Positions 1 through 12,345 of a stretch of DNA of 64,000 bases are shown in pieces; within the stretch, counting starts at the first letter, position 1, and the number at the start of each line of letters is the position of its first letter. Origin of the DNA: Valencia hispanica (lineage: Eukaryota > Chordata > Actinopteri > Cyprinodontiformes > Valenciidae). Made by a program: the position numbers and the translations under genes. The DNA lies in NCBI GenBank assembly GCA_963556495.2, contig OY747711.1, forward strand, positions 34,696,914 through 34,760,913, written 5' to 3'. The notes beneath the pieces were generated by a model. The model was not told the DNA's origin. It saw only the letters and a program-made list of their open reading frames with translations, and ran no database searches.

Positions 1-1700
1 AGGTTTGAAAATGTTGACACAAACTGTGATTCAGAAGCAAGTTGTAATAAAAGTATTCACCCTATAGTTATGTTTATTTGCTGCCTCAAGAAGGTACACC
101 ACATGTTCACCATCTTCTGCCACATTGACTTCTGATTAGGAAACCTCCAGTCAAAAGAAACTACTGTAAACACAAACTGTATGTAGGGCTTGACTGAAAG
201 AGCTTTCTGGTCTTATATGAAACAATTTGTGATTTCACATTATTTTAAGAGAGTTGATATGCTTTCTGTTATAATGGCTCTGGGGTTTGTGTAATATTTG
301 AGGTGCGACTGGTGTTTGATGTTCTTATTATGTCTCATTGTTTCATTTTGGTAACTGGTTTGTTTAATATATTTTGGTTTTCAGGTTAGAGGTCATTGAT
401 GGGTTATAATGTACCTGGCCTGTACTGTAGTTCATCACTTCCTCAATATGTTAAAGGATTCAGGCTTTTAGTTACTTTTGGCCTGATTTATTTGTTTGCA
501 AAAATATGTTTTTGTTGCGCTCCTGAACGGTATTCTTAAGCAGCATTTAGTTGGATTGTAACTGAAGGGAGTAAACAAGCTCTCAGCAAAATGTCATACA
601 AAACTTTTTAACTTTCATCAGTTTTTCTTCTGATATTACTCAAGAGATTACTGACTCTAGAATTGGTTGTACTGCCAGACACTTTCTGCTACAATTTAGC
701 ATTTAATACCAGTGGTGTTGAATGCTGATATGGGCAACATAGGCAGTTGCCCAGGGCTGCATTAGAAGGGGGAACATAAGCACCATTTTACCTCTCAGTT
801 AGCATCCTAAATGAGTTTGTTATTGCATTTTTTGCATGTGCTGGAGTTGGCCCCCTCTTTGTGGCAAGGAGGTACAACTGACAGGGCAGTTATTAATGAT
901 CTTATTTCATTTATTAGTCGTTATTTCATTTATTTATTTTTCTTTTAATATTTCAATGTTCCTATTTTCAGTCAATATTTTTTGTCCCAGTTTGTTAAAG
1001 GGTATAAAATTGCTTGTTTCTTTATTGTGCCTCTTATTTCTTTCAATAGTACTGCCTACATTGAAATAAATATGTTGCCAGTTATTTGGAAGAAAACTTC
1101 AAAAGGAAGGAATCAGAATTTATTTTCCTGCAATTTTCTGTTCCCCCAGGGCATTGTTTTCCAAATTCAAAAAAATTATTGTTTAAATAATTGTGATCAA
1201 TAACAAAAATAATTGTGATTTGAAATTTTTTATATAACTGAGCAGCTGTAACTCCACTGTCTGCTCCAAGTCTGCCAAGAGTGTGGTAAATAGTATCAAA
1301 TTTGTAACAGGCTGTAATTTGTCCGACAAAAACAAAAATTGTAAGTTCAATTCAAATCATCTTTTTTATTGAAAGCTTGAACTGGCAAAAATTGTCAAGA
1401 GGCAGGAGTTGAAAACCAATATCTCTAGATTTTTCTAGGTCTTGATAAGAATTTAGATGAGTGTCAGGTAAAACATCTACAAGCCACTGCTTCAAGAGTA
1501 AAACCATAATTCTTTTCTATTTTTTATTTTGGTTTTTTCTCTGTTGTTGCTGTGAACAATGTTTGAACAATGTATCATATGTTCCCAGTCTTTCTTGTGT
1601 CTAAACCAAAACACACAAACACTGTGTTTAAACATTGAGCTGATTTATAGATTGATTTCAATTAGCCCAGTTTCCATTTTCTTTGTGATTTGCATTGTGT
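1..1700. other. non-coding stretch, nothing recognised
   Basis: AT-rich sequence with frequent stops in all frames. I see no splice-bounded exon, RNA gene or known repeat. If the exon at 1708-1950 is real, this is the start of its downstream intron. Confidence 0.5.
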
Positions 1701-1707
1701 TTGTTAC

Positions 1708-1950
1708 CTTCGAGTTCGGCCTTTTGGGAGAGTTACCGTCTTGATCTTTCCTTCTGGTAACCATGTAGTTGGACGAAGTGGCACCTCGTTCTCAGGTGCC
1801 AGTGCTGACTGAACTTGAGGCATCAAAGAGCCCCAAACCAGCATCAAAGTTGCGCAGAGACACCAGGATGGTGCCATCGCTGATTCTGCTTCTCCTCTTT
1901 GACCCTTCATATTTTCTCACTGCCTGCGCCGTGGATATATCTCCCAGGCT
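1708..1950 (-). CDS. candidate first coding exon of a secreted protein (unidentified)
   Basis: On the minus strand an acceptor-like CATTTTCAG precedes 1950, and a donor reading CGAAG|GTAACA falls at 1708/1707. Between them an open frame starts at 1910 (MKGQRG...) with a second in-frame ATG at 1877 in a better context (purine at -3, G at +4). From the second ATG the peptide begins MAPSWCLCATLMLVWGSLMP, a convincing signal sequence with a likely cleavage after the VQSA region. A proline-rich segment and a basic end (GRTRR) follow. The exon ends with two bases of an incomplete codon, so the gene would continue leftwards out of the window. I do not recognise the family. The 5' part may be untranslated. 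It could also be a chance open frame: the support is a signal peptide plus matching splice sites, not homology. Confidence 0.4.
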
Positions 1951-2854
1951 CTGAAAATGTGCAGCGGAAAGGTCAGGAGCATCAATCAGAGCCTATCACA
2001 AACAAACCCACACAGCAATGCACTTAGTTAAACTTCAACACTACCCTTCAGTCAGACCCTAAAGAGCTGCACTGGCTGATGATTCACTGATATGAAGAAA
2101 CATCCCATCCTGTTCACACAGAATTATTCATGTCGGGGATCAGAAATTGCTGTGCTTTATTACTCTGGGATATGTGTGTAGCACAGCTTGACACTAGCTG
2201 TTGGAAAAAGAAAAAAAAGAATCATCGCACCACTTTTCAAAGTGTGAAGTGGGTAGCTAATACGGCTCAGAAGTCGATGCCTTTATAGCTCTATTTCTAT
2301 TTTTAGTTGGTGGATTTAAATCAGGTCTACTCTCCAAACATCTTTCATTACAAGGCATTAAAAGGGATACACAAACACCACCAGGGGGTGCTTTAATGAC
2401 TTTTATCATGTTTTCTTTGTTTTACTCACTTTCCATTAGTGTTTCAGCCTCCCTTTTTATTTGTACTGGTATGTTGATGTGTGGTTCAGTCACAGTATAT
2501 AATTGCAGGTCTCAGTGTGTTTCTGGAAAAGCACATTTGTTCAAAGTCACACAGTATTCACAAAACACCCTCCCTGACTTCACCTAACAAGGTGTATTAT
2601 GTCAGTGCATTGCCCCCCCATAGATCAGAAGACAATCGCTGTGGAATCACGAAGCCAACTACAGAAGGTACATCAGAGGCTTCTGGGCCCTGGGATGCTA
2701 CGATATCCAAACTCACAAAACAGTCGCTCAGCTACAAAGTCGCTCAGAAGCGCCTTGCTCATTATTTCACAGAAAGAAGGCAGTGAACGACCCATAAAGC
2801 TTTAACTGAGAGAGACGCAGAGGGGGGAAAACAGATTGAGAGGACGGGGAGGCT

Positions 2855-2877
2855 GAGGGAGGGAGGGAGGGAGGGAG
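2855..2877. repeat. (GGGA)n microsatellite
   Basis: About six tandem GGGA units in a purine-rich strand asymmetry. Confidence 0.8.
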
Positions 2878-3707
2878 TGTGGAAATGGAGAACAAGTAGA
2901 GGATGTTGGAGTAATTAGAGGGAAGAAGACAGAGATGGTCAAAGTGGAGGAAAGTGACACTGAGAATCATACAATGTAATAGCCAGCTAGTGTAGCAGAC
3001 ATATGAAGCCCACGGGTGTTTTCTTTTAGCCCCCGTGCCAAATGTCCAGTGCGCCACACATCACCAGACGGCTTCACAACCTTGCAGCCCCTCTCACACA
3101 CTCCCCCTCATTCAATCTTGACGAAGATGAAGATGCAGAAAAGGCTCAGCTTTCTTCAAAACGCACCCGCTGATAAAATATGAATACGGTTTCTCGGCAA
3201 ATTATGGCCAGCTGAATTTTCATAAGACTGGGGGGAAAAAAGAAGAAAAAGGTCTTTTTGCTTTAAGAGAAGGAGCTTGGTGAACTTAACTACCGCCCTC
3301 TATAAATAAATACACACTCCACTTTAAACACAGGCGCTCCTGATGGTGCTTTGATGGTCCTGCTCACTCACAGCTTTTTTTTTTTCAGTTCCCCTCTCTC
3401 CATTATGTTTATCCCAGACTCTCAAATGACAGCTTTTATTCTGAATACTGTTTGGGTTTTAATTAACTCTCACGCTGCTATGTTTGGCTCCCAGAACCAG
3501 TGGCTTTCTTTTTCTGTCTGCTTTTCGCCCCTTCTAGTTTATTTGGAAGTTGTTGCAGGCTCAGTTTCAGACGGAAAGGTTTATTTGTCTGCACTATGTA
3601 TTAGTGGTCTTCTGTCTTCCTGGACTCCAGCGGGACCATCTGCCTTCTGTTATCTTTGGACAGGGACGGATTAAATGGCATGGGGTGGTCCCTGCAGGAT
3701 CTGTTGT

Positions 3708-3725
3708 CCCCCCCCCCCCCCCCCC
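3708..3725. repeat. poly(C) tract
   Basis: Eighteen uninterrupted C, followed by ACCA and another C run. The minus strand is G-rich and could form a quadruplex. Confidence 0.85.
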
Positions 3726-4370
3726 ACCACCCCCCCCAGCACCACAACCTCAACTACAACAAAACTACGAACTGGCCTTGCCTGTGGGGGTTGACTAAAT
3801 GATGGCGAGGAAACAAGCAATGACCGTGGAACTTGATAGGATTTTACGGCTGATTTTCTACCTCGTTGCAAGCATGTTTGAATGAATTCATCTTATTTCT
3901 CATTGTCCACACTTTTTATACTTGCAGATATGCAAGAAGAGTAAGATATATGTTATTCTCCTTGTTACTTTTCCAAACTTTTTGCATTAATACATTTTTG
4001 ATATGGTATTTGTAGATGGACTGACTCACACAACCTTTAAATAACCTCACAGTGTGAATCTGCCCAGATAAACAGAACCTTGCCAAATAGTAAAAGTACC
4101 TAGCATTATATTTTAGCGCTTCCAAGGTTCATTGAGAAATCACAGACAGTCTTTGTCCAACGCGAAAATAACTGGCTGAAAGAAACAAGTTCCTAAACAA
4201 CTTGCCCAAACAATTGGAAATCTGAGAAGCCGAGGCACTTTAACACACACATTCTGCAAGGACAATGTACATGCAGGCATGCATTCATCCCCCTTACCTT
4301 CTCTCAGCTCCCGCTCTCCCTCTGTGGTGCAGGGAATGAGGGATGGGATCAAATGAGAGACGAAGAGAGG

Positions 4371-4404
4371 ATGGAGGAGGAGGAGGAGGAGGAGGAGGAG
4401 GAGA
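4371..4404. repeat. (GGA)n microsatellite
   Basis: About eleven tandem GGA units. They give a polyglycine or polyglutamate open frame that is not a gene. Confidence 0.85.
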
Positions 4405-5169
4405 AGAGGGTTGGGGTGGGGATGAGAGCCGGTTGCAAGGAGAGGAGGAGCAACAGCAGGTTGTTGTCAGGGGAGTTCCACTGACTCCTTCTCCCGTGAG
4501 GCTCTTTCCCGCTGTTGTAGTTCAGAAGGTGTCTCTTCCCAGCTCAGGTGTCCCTTCAGGGCTGTCCCACACATCATCCACTCTCTCTCCTCACCCATTC
4601 CCCCCCTCGTCTCTTAGTACTTCACACACAGAGGCTCGTCCTGCTGAACGCTGTGTGAATGTCACCCGGTCGGCGAGGCCTCCATCCTCCCTGCCTCTTC
4701 CCTCCCTCCTGTTGTTTTTTCCACTTGTTCCCACCTCCTCCTGTTTGTGAACACAAGCTCACTTGCAATTCAAATGGGCTTCGTGTGCAACAGTGTGTGT
4801 TTGTGTATCTGAAAAACTTACAATCTGAGAGAGAGCAAAAAAAGTGGATGAGTTTCTGGGGAATGACTGTGAGGGCGCCGAATGGGGGTTGATGGTGAGA
4901 AGACAAGGAGAGGAAATATTGTCAGGAGCAGCATGAAGGAAAAGAAAGCTGATGTGAACGTTAAGTGGTCACTCAATGCCCTGCTGATGGCTGACTACTG
5001 AACATTTTGCAAAAGATTCTCATTGAACCAAACGGGCGACAGGTGTGTTGAAATAACACAACTAAACAGTAAAAAGAAGAAACAGCACAGACTCAAAGTT
5101 AAGGGCTATTTGGAGAGGACAATTATCCTAAAATATTTTTCTTTTGTGGTGGAGGAAGAAAAGCAGAGT

Positions 5170-5256
5170 ATCTAGAGAGAACCCACACATACAGGAACAT
5201 GTAAGCCCCACACAGAAAGGTCCAGGCTGGGATTTGAACCCAGGTTTTTCCTGAAT
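5170..5256 (-). repeat. SINE fragment, same family as 43659-44031
   Basis: Read on the minus strand it carries the tRNA-like B box (GGGTTCAAATCC-type) followed by the region that reads, on the plus strand, GAGAACCCACACATACAGG. The same arrangement occurs in the full-length SINE at 43.66 kb. Only the head-proximal part is kept. Confidence 0.6.
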
Positions 5257-6359
5257 TCAAAGATTCTCTAGATTCAAATATGACTGAGCCATTATGAAAC
5301 GTTAGTATTGCTTCCAGTCAGAAGAAACGTGTTGGTAAAATTAAAAGGTGACTTTGAACCTAAATCTGCAAGGGACATGAATACGTTTGGGTCTAGATGC
5401 AACAGCTTGATATCCTCTGGAATCTTCTTTACAACATTTTACCAAACATAAACAGCTATACAGGCCATTGTTCTTTAAATAAAATAAAATAGGGCGCCCA
5501 CTCACACCTGACTACCATCCAAGTAATTAAAACCCATAACTATAATTAAACGAGGTGTTTAATCCTTCAGCCTCCAGCATTTCTTCTTTATGTGTGTGTG
5601 TGTAGCAGATCTCTTCTCTGGTTGTATTTATTAAGACACGTAGAATTTTGAGACTTTCAAGCAATATTCTTACAGGTTCAGTCACATGTTTGAATTAGGT
5701 GTGATATTACTCCAAGCGTATTTTTAATTTTCAAAAATGAGTAACTATGCTTGTAAGTACCTCTTATGTTACTTGTTATGTTATACTTTTATGTTGTGTG
5801 AATGTATTAAGATTTCAGTTTGTCATCCTAGAGCACAGGTTGCCAAATAAATTTCTGTGCAGTCTATATTAGGAATAGTACAAGATCTGAGCGATTTCAG
5901 TGAGGTTCTGATAAAAGGGTATAACAAGTTAATGTTTTATTAGCAGTGATAACTATTTGCATCTTCATTTAATATTGATCGAGATTAATTGATTTCAAAG
6001 ATTAAAGGTAATAGGTAATCTGAGAGGGGTGAAGACCGATGCAGAAATCAACTTTTAATTCAACAATTTAATTAAAATATTTGAAATTGCACACATATAA
6101 TCAGGGTTTAGGGTTTGCACATGCTATTTTATGACATTTTAAGCTATCTTCTTGTGTAAATAACTGCCCAATACATTTAGGATGACAGATTAAAGGTTCA
6201 CAAAATATAATTTGCATGAACCAATATGACAGACTGAGCTGCAGAGTGTCTGAACGATACGACTCTGTCTACCTGCACCTTGTTTTTCTTAGCTGTTACA
6301 CATTGATTCACACACAAGCTCCTATTTGGCTGACACTGAGTAGTATAGTCTTCTTTAAA
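5257..6359. other. non-coding stretch, nothing recognised
   Basis: AT-rich, with a short (GT)n run near 5590. No exon or element ends were seen. Confidence 0.5.
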
Positions 6360-6570
6360 ACTGAAAGTTTTAGGTTAAATTCTAGCTCCCTCTTGACACA
6401 TGTGGAGATGCCCCTGGGCTATTTGCTTAACCCCTTGCCTAGCGATCTGTGTATCGGTGCATGAATATCTGCGTGTTTGTGAGTCTGAATTGGTTAATGT
6501 AGCTCTAGTGAAAAGCACTTTGTGTTGACCGTATGACTAAAAAAGCACTATATAAATTAAATCTATTTGT
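6360..6570 (+). repeat. short interspersed repeat ending in a 'cactatataaat' tail
   Basis: The sequence passes through motifs common in a widespread teleost repeat: a 'gggctatttgcttaacccc' segment, a variable 'gtgtttgtgagt' segment and a terminal 'aaagcactttg...actatataaatt'. The class is assigned from remembered teleost repeat texture. It is degenerate. Confidence 0.45.
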
Positions 6571-6784
6571 CATTTCCGGAATTGCGCCGCTCAAGGTGGC
6601 AGCATGTTGTAGTAGCTCTGTTACTTTGGTTCATATTTTTTTCTTTTTTAAAACTTTAATTCTTCCATTTTTGGTAGAAAAATTGTTTTTGTGGACAACT
6701 GTTCTCTCTGGTTTTGAATGCTGTGCAGCTGGAAGGATTTTTGCTGATACTTTTTATTTTTTGACATTTGTTATGATGCATAAC

Positions 6785-7100
6785 CATGGCAACAAGGTGG
6801 TTTACAACTGGCAGCAGCTGATTAACATCACAAAAGCTCAAATAATACCTCAACTACAGCCACAAAACCCTGAAGTGGTTGAAAAGAAGACGCCATAGAT
6901 CCAGAGTATCTTCTACATCAGACAACTACAGGGCGTCTTCAGTCAGAGGCTTCTTCAGATCTGCAGAGCGCTACAGGAGATCATCCCTACCCACAGCCAT
7001 CAGCATCTACAACAAATCTTTGAAGGAACTTGCATAATGAGTTACAACAACATTTAATTTCCCTTTGGGATTAATAAAGTAATTTTGAATTTGAATTTGA
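6785..7100 (+). mobile_element. LINE 3'-end fragment (Rex/Babar-type tail)
   Basis: It ends in 'tttccctttgggattaata' followed by 'aagtaattttgaatttgaa', the signature 3' terminus of truncated teleost LINEs, with a short ATTTGA repeat as tail. The preceding bases (cttcagatctgcagagcgctacaggagatc) resemble the 3' end of the reverse-transcriptase ORF. It is 5'-truncated, as expected for target-primed insertion. Confidence 0.55.
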
Positions 7101-7339
7101 ACTCTACCAAGTGAGACGTAGAACAGGCACAAGGGGAGAAGCGCAGCACAGTTCGAATACTGTATAATATACAAAATAGCATGATATTATTTAAGTTGAT
7201 CACACTGGGTTCGAGTGCCTAGTATGAAGCAGTCTACGGGAAAAGGTTGAACACACAAGTGACTGATCCAAAAATTACCCTATCAGTCCTTCCAGTGAGT
7301 ATTGTTCATAATAAATAAGTTCACCAATCAGATAATCGT

Positions 7340-7490
7340 TCAGTTCCTGAAATGGCCTGGAAAGCGGCCCTTTCGAGCCTCCCCTGGTGAATGTCCAGTA
7401 AAATTACCCTGAAGTTCCGATAGTAGAAATGGGCCAGTTCTGTTGTTGAAACTCCAACATGGGAGTTTTCCCAGCTTGTTCTTGACACAT
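7340..7490 (+). repeat. partial copy of the DNA element seen at 14.56-16.81 kb
   Basis: 'cctgaaatggcc' and 'gtaaaattaccctgaagttc' recur almost unchanged at 16.68-16.78 kb, and inverted at 14.63-14.66 kb. Only one end is recognisable here. Confidence 0.5.
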
Positions 7491-7644
7491 TGTTGGAGCA
7501 GAACTTTTTTCTCGCATGGTATTGAAAAACTATGATATACAAATGCTGAAAACTATTAAAACAACAGTTAGTGTGAAGTAGGAAATGCCCTGACTGGAAA
7601 GAACTTTTTTTTTGTTCATGTCACCGAAAATAAAAATACATCTC

Positions 7645-8275
7645 TGTTCTTGTCATGTCTGTATTTGCCTGTTTCCAAATACCTGACTCAAACAGGTTTT
7701 TAAACTCTGCACAAGAAAAAACATAACTTTAAAAAAATAAGCGTTCTGTCCTCACAATTTCTTGACCGACGGTAGATTTTATTCCATAATGTTGTTTTTT
7801 TGTTGGACTTGCCTATCTCTACTTTTTTTCATTTGCTCTGACTAAGTCAGAGAGTCTTAGGTCTGCTGCCATAATACCAAAAGAACCATTAGGTTTAAAA
7901 ACATATTTAGTCAAATTCTGACACCCAAATTGTGTTTGTTTAAAACTTCATTTCTACCTTGATCTGGTCTGCCATATTTTGTATGAGTGCTGATTTTTCT
8001 TTTGTCTTGATTTCTCCCCCTGTCACACCTGGTCTGGGTTACTAATTACCTACTCTTCTGTTGGTCATTATTTCCCTCAGTTTACACTTTCCTTGGTATA
8101 TATTTAGTGAGAGATTTAAGTGATAGTACCTACAATGTAGTGGCCACAGTGCTTAGACAGTTCTGCTTTCTGTTTTTCAATTACCTTCCTTGGCAGTGCA
8201 TTTAGATTCTTAAAATAAATGTTTATTTTGGTCAACATGCTGTCATCTGCCTCCTACTTCTTTAGTCCTGTCATT
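7645..8275. repeat. possible interspersed repeat (unassigned)
   Basis: Pyrimidine-rich sequence starting 'tgtcatgtctg' and closing 'tcctgtcatt', with a late 'aaaataaatg'. The texture matches the stretches at 17.34-17.88 kb (inverted) and 19.27-19.68 kb, and a common fish repeat of uncertain class, possibly LTR-like. No coding content. Confidence 0.3.
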
Positions 8276-9343
8276 CAAGTGTTCTTTAACTATGGATAGT
8301 AAAGAAAAACAGTATACTGTAGCAAAATAGTAATTGCTTAACAGTATTTTTATTTGGACAGTGAGACTACAAAATGCCCATTTTAGTTTATGAGCAATTT
8401 TGCAATGTGTTTTGTCTCTTTAAAAAAAGAATATATTAATATTTGTGACAAAGGGTTATATTTTGAAAAGATAAAGGGGAAATTGTAGTGTGGTCTAAAC
8501 TGAAAGCTACAGCCACCCTGTCAGGTTGACATTCCCACCACATGAAACAAAAAACCCTAAAGCCTAAAGGGTTAAACTAAAGAAAAAAAAACACTATTTC
8601 TCATTGGCTATAAAAAGTAATAATTTTAAGTTCATAGAGGATCATTTAGCTGAAGCTGAAAGTACAACACCTGTTTTGATAATGTAGGCCTACTTAGCTA
8701 TCTTCTGGTGCTAGCATCATACTAACTTAAAATAACTGATTTAAATTATACATTAACACCAGTCATTTCAATATATACTGGTATTAATTAATTTTGTAAA
8801 TGTTTTTCTTACTTGGGTTACATTTTTATTGTGTACTGGATATTGCTCTAATCAAACAGTCTTTCCTTATTTAGCCGGATTTCAGAATACAATTTCTAAA
8901 ACTGTGTAGGTAAAATTGAAACTATGCATTCTTCAATCTGATTTGTGCATAATGTGATGAACTAGTAACCTACAAGAAGGAGATATTAAAAGTCTGTAAG
9001 CAGAGTAGCCACATGGAAGGCTTCTAGTCCTCAACCTTTAGGTCAAGTGCAAATCTCGGAGGACTTGATACATTCCTATCAGTGGCTCTCCCACCCTAAC
9101 CAGCCCTCTCATCTTCACACAATGGTGGGCCTCATGCGTCCAGATCTTTCTCCTGAGCTCTTTAATCAATATCATCAAGAAAAGAGAAAGAACTGTGAGC
9201 TAACTCCCTCTTTTCCATTTTCTGATGGGGCCTTTTCTCACTCTTTCACTTCGCACTTCAGTGTAGGACTATTGAGGTCACTGTGAATGGGACCCACTCC
9301 ACCCAGAGGGAATATTGTCTGACCGCAGACTAGAATCTGAGAG

Positions 9344-9423
<80 letters not shown>

Positions 9424-10001
9424 GCTCCATCACTTCAAAGAAAAATAAAAAATGTGTCACATGAGGACTATTAATAAATGTATCGCTTCAGCTGCCTTTT
9501 TTTGGGTGAGGACCCTTTGCTGCTGCAAAGCCACTAGTCTTTCACAGAATTACTCAGTTTTCGTGCCCTACTTTTTCAGTCTAAAAAGTTTGGAAAGTTG
9601 GCCGTCTGGCTGAACACGATATGACAGCTGCTTTTGAAGCCTTGTTGGTGATTAGTTTTGGAAAAGGTATGACACAGGGTGCTGGTCATTTCGCCCTTTC
9701 GTCATATTGTACCTTTATGGTTTTGTTTGTTTTTTAATTTTAGGGTAAGAAAAAGGACCTTTCTTCCACTGGGGAATTTGTACCAGCCATCCATCAATGT
9801 GTACTCACATTGGCTGCATTTCATATCTGGTTTGACAACTGATGGTTTGAAGTAATCTCCTACACTTTTTTATGATCTACTCATACTCTGTAAGGAAATG
9901 TTATTTGGTTACTCAGGATTTAAGTGGCCTAAATAGGGATCAGAACAACAATGAACTGAAATGAGATGTTATATAAAGTCCCCAAAAATATATACTCACC
10001 T
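8276..10001. other. non-coding stretch, nothing recognised
   Basis: Apart from the CT repeat at 9346-9419 no structured feature was seen. Open frames here overlap the simple repeat or lack splice signals. Confidence 0.5.
9346..9419. repeat. (CT)n microsatellite
   Basis: About 37 CT units with one phase break near 9390. Confidence 0.95.
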
Positions 10002-10945
10002 GGGCCCTCATTTATTAACTGAACTTACGCACAGATATTTGCGTATTTCATGCGTATGAACAATTTTACGCATTGTGTAGTATTTAATTCAATTCAATTT
10101 CAATTCAGTTTATTTATATAGCGCCAATTCACAACAGATGTCATCTCAAGGCACTTAACAAGAAGTTATTTCAATACAATTATACAAACATTCCAATCAA
10201 TTAAAAAGTTTCCTATTTAAGGAATCCCAGCAGATTGCGTCAGTCATTGGCGTGAGGTTGGGCAGATTTCAACCACAGCAATCCTTCAGCAATCCCTCAT
10301 ACTGAGCAAGCATGTAGCGACAGTGGAGAGGAAAAACTCCCCTTTAACAGGAAGAAACCTCCAACAGAACCAGGCTCAGTAGGAGTGGCCATCTGCCACG
10401 ACTGTCTGGGGGTTTGAGAAGACAGAGCAGAACACAGAAGGAACAGAAGATCTGATATAAGAGAACTTTATATGTTACAGAAAGTAAAAAGTTGATAACA
10501 GGACACAGTGGATGTTCAGTTACTGAGAGGATCATCCCACTCGATGCCCCCCGTCCAACAGGGCATTGCAGCCAAGCAGGATACCAGACCAGGTATATCT
10601 TCTATGGGGAGAAAAACACTGAGAGAAAACAAAGTTAACAGTCGAAATAACAGAATGTACTGTAATACAACTGGAGAGTCGTAGGAGAAAAGGAAGTAGC
10701 AGAGTGAAGAAAATTGGTAAGTCTGTCTTCCAGCAGTCTAAGCCTACAGCAGCATAACTACAGAGATAGCTCAGGATGACCTAAGCCACTCTAACTATAA
10801 GCTTTATCAAAAAGGAAAGTGTTAAGCCTGGCCTTAAAAGTAAACAGAGTGTCTGCCTCATCTCATTTACCATCTCGTACTTGTGCGTAGAAATGTTCCT
10901 AAACATAAGAGCAGGTCTGACCATGCCTACGCACAGCATCTTTTG
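10002..10945. mobile_element. short element split by a later retroelement insertion
   Basis: The left part (10002-10080) reads 'gggccctcatttattaact' with 'acttacgcacag'. The right part (10870-10945) holds 'ttgtgcgtag' and 'cctacgcacag'. Such 'catttattaa...tacgcac' ends belong to a common short teleost element. The two parts are separated by 10083-10860, which starts with an ATTCA-rich tail and 'tttatttatatagcgccaat'. The most economical reading is a younger insertion inside an older one. Confidence 0.45.
10083..10860 (-). mobile_element. retroelement 3'-region fragment (tail 'tatatagcgccaattcacaa')
   Basis: It begins with an (ATTCA)n-like tail followed by 'tttatttatatagcgccaat', a hallmark of a repeat abundant in percomorph genomes. 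The body ('gaggaaaaactcccctttaa', 'aggaagaaacctccaacag') is non-coding and matches the usual sequence of that family. I read it on the minus strand because the tail is at the left edge. The class (LINE 3' UTR) is an inference. Confidence 0.5.
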
Positions 10946-10998
10946 TTAGAATGGGGGAACTATAACACTGAAACAGTTTGACTGAATATTTATCTCAT

Positions 10999-11215
10999 CA
11001 GTTTATCACCTCCGCCAAGGAGCTAATTTGGCATCTGTCTTTGAACAAAACAATTCAAAAAGTTATGAACAGATTTAGATTAAACTTTCAGGAAATGTTA
11101 GAATTTTGCCATGAAATTAATGATTACATTTTGGGGGTGATGGTGGATGGAGATCCTGTGAATCGCAATCTGGGGGTGTGCGAGGTGCGTCGTGGAGGTC
11201 TGTCCTCTCCATGTG
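10999..11215. repeat. interspersed repeat, inverted relative to 45300-45592
   Basis: It starts 'tcacctccgccaaggagct' and continues with 'aaaaagttatgaacagat' and 'ttcaggaaatgtt'. The copy at 45.3-45.6 kb has the reverse-complement segments 'acatttcctgaaaa', 'cttcttgagttatgt' and 'gcctccttggcagaag'. The shared order shows one dispersed family. Its class is unknown to me. Confidence 0.55.
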
Positions 11216-11900
11216 CATTTTTTACTTGTCACATCAAACGCTTCAGCTTGAAAGGATGTTGTTACACTTATAAATATTAGGTTTGCAAACTGTACTGTGG
11301 AAACTGGATTGTCCTGCTCATCAGTGAAACAAGTTGTCGCTGTCTCCATGCGTACTGATACCAGCCAAGCAGCGACTCCAATAACGCTGGCCACAGGCGT
11401 TTCAAATGTGGTGATCTGTGCACCCCCAGTAGAAGATCTGGCCCAGCTGTTTGCTGAGGGACGTTTTATTGTATTCCGTTTGATACCGAAACATTTTTTC
11501 CATTATTTTTCACCTCTCCACTGTCCCAATCGCATTTACTGCCTTTGTCACTTTCTCACAGGCAGTGTTCTTTTTTTATTGTTGGTTTTCCTTGAGCTGA
11601 TAGAACCACACAGCTGTTCCGGACAAATTTAACTTATTTAATTTGTTTAAAGAAGTCACGTACTTCCACAGAAGTGAATAACAATAAATGAAACAATTCT
11701 TTGCCACATTTTTTATGTCCGCAGCAGGAATATAACTGTTGTGTGCTGGAGGGGAGGAAACATGAAGCAGAGGAACCTCTGATAACAGAGGGCAGAAACT
11801 ATTGGAATTTGCGTTAACTATGACAATTTTCAAAAATGTCTGTTCATCATGACTTTTTTTTTTTTTTGTCCCACTTATATTTCACCGCGATTTATCAACA
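11216..11900. other. non-coding stretch, nothing recognised
   Basis: No exon or element end was found. A T-rich run lies at 11851-11868, just before the Tc1 relic. Confidence 0.4.
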
Positions 11901-11904
11901 GTTG

Positions 11905-12345
11905 ATTGTGGATGAACATGCGGACAACTTTTGACACACTTTGGCCCCTAATACCAATTAAGCAATGTTTAAAAAACACCGCCTACCTGAGTATTGCTGA
12001 CTGTGTCTATTCCTTTATGACAACCGTGTACCCATCTTCTGATGGCTTCTTCCAGCAGGATAATGCACCCTGTGCCAGCTCAAACTGGGTTCTTAATGAT
12101 GACAATAAGGTCCCTGTTATCCATTGGTCTCCATCGTCACTTGATCTCAATTCAAGTGAACCCCTTTGGGATGTGGTGGAATGGGGGGTTTATTTTTTCT
12201 TTTTATGGAGGTGCACATGACAGATTTGCAGCAATTGTTTGATTGTATCTTGGCAGTATGGACCAAAATCTCTGAAGAATGTTTTCAACACCTTGTTCAG
12301 TCTGTGCTAGGAAAAATGGAGGCATTTCTAAAGGTTAAAGGGTAA
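11905..12345 (+). pseudogene. Tc1-type transposase relic (catalytic C-terminal half)
   Basis: The frame from 11906 reads SSDGFFQQDNAPCASS, then VIHWSPSSLDLNSSEPLWDV, the second Asp and the Glu regions of the Tc1 DDE triad. There are 32 rather than 34 residues between D and E. A frameshift near 12190 moves the end into another frame, where 12217-12345 reads MTDLQQLFDCILAVWTKISE and ...KMEAFLKVKG-stop, the usual Tc1 C-terminus. The N-terminal DNA-binding half and the terminal repeats are not recognisable. Dead copy. Confidence 0.8.

Larger units (their letters stand above)
1951..5169. other. non-coding stretch with low-complexity tracts
   Basis: No exon can be supported. It contains a GGGA tract, a run of 18 C and a GGA tract (listed separately). 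About 3060-3240 is less repetitive and evenly composed, and could be a conserved non-coding element. Long open frames here are low-complexity translations. Confidence 0.5.

Noticed and set aside
3095..3172. Possible exon reading SFNLDEDEDAEKAQLSSKRTR then stop
   Set aside because: An acceptor-like CTTGCAG precedes it, but there is no partner exon or family match; a conserved non-coding element is equally likely.
4343..4750. 135-residue plus-strand open frame rich in Gly
   Set aside because: Its start is a translated GGA microsatellite and the rest is Ser/Pro low complexity; no splice or homology support.
9278..9460. Arg/Glu repeat open frame
   Set aside because: A translation of the CT microsatellite.
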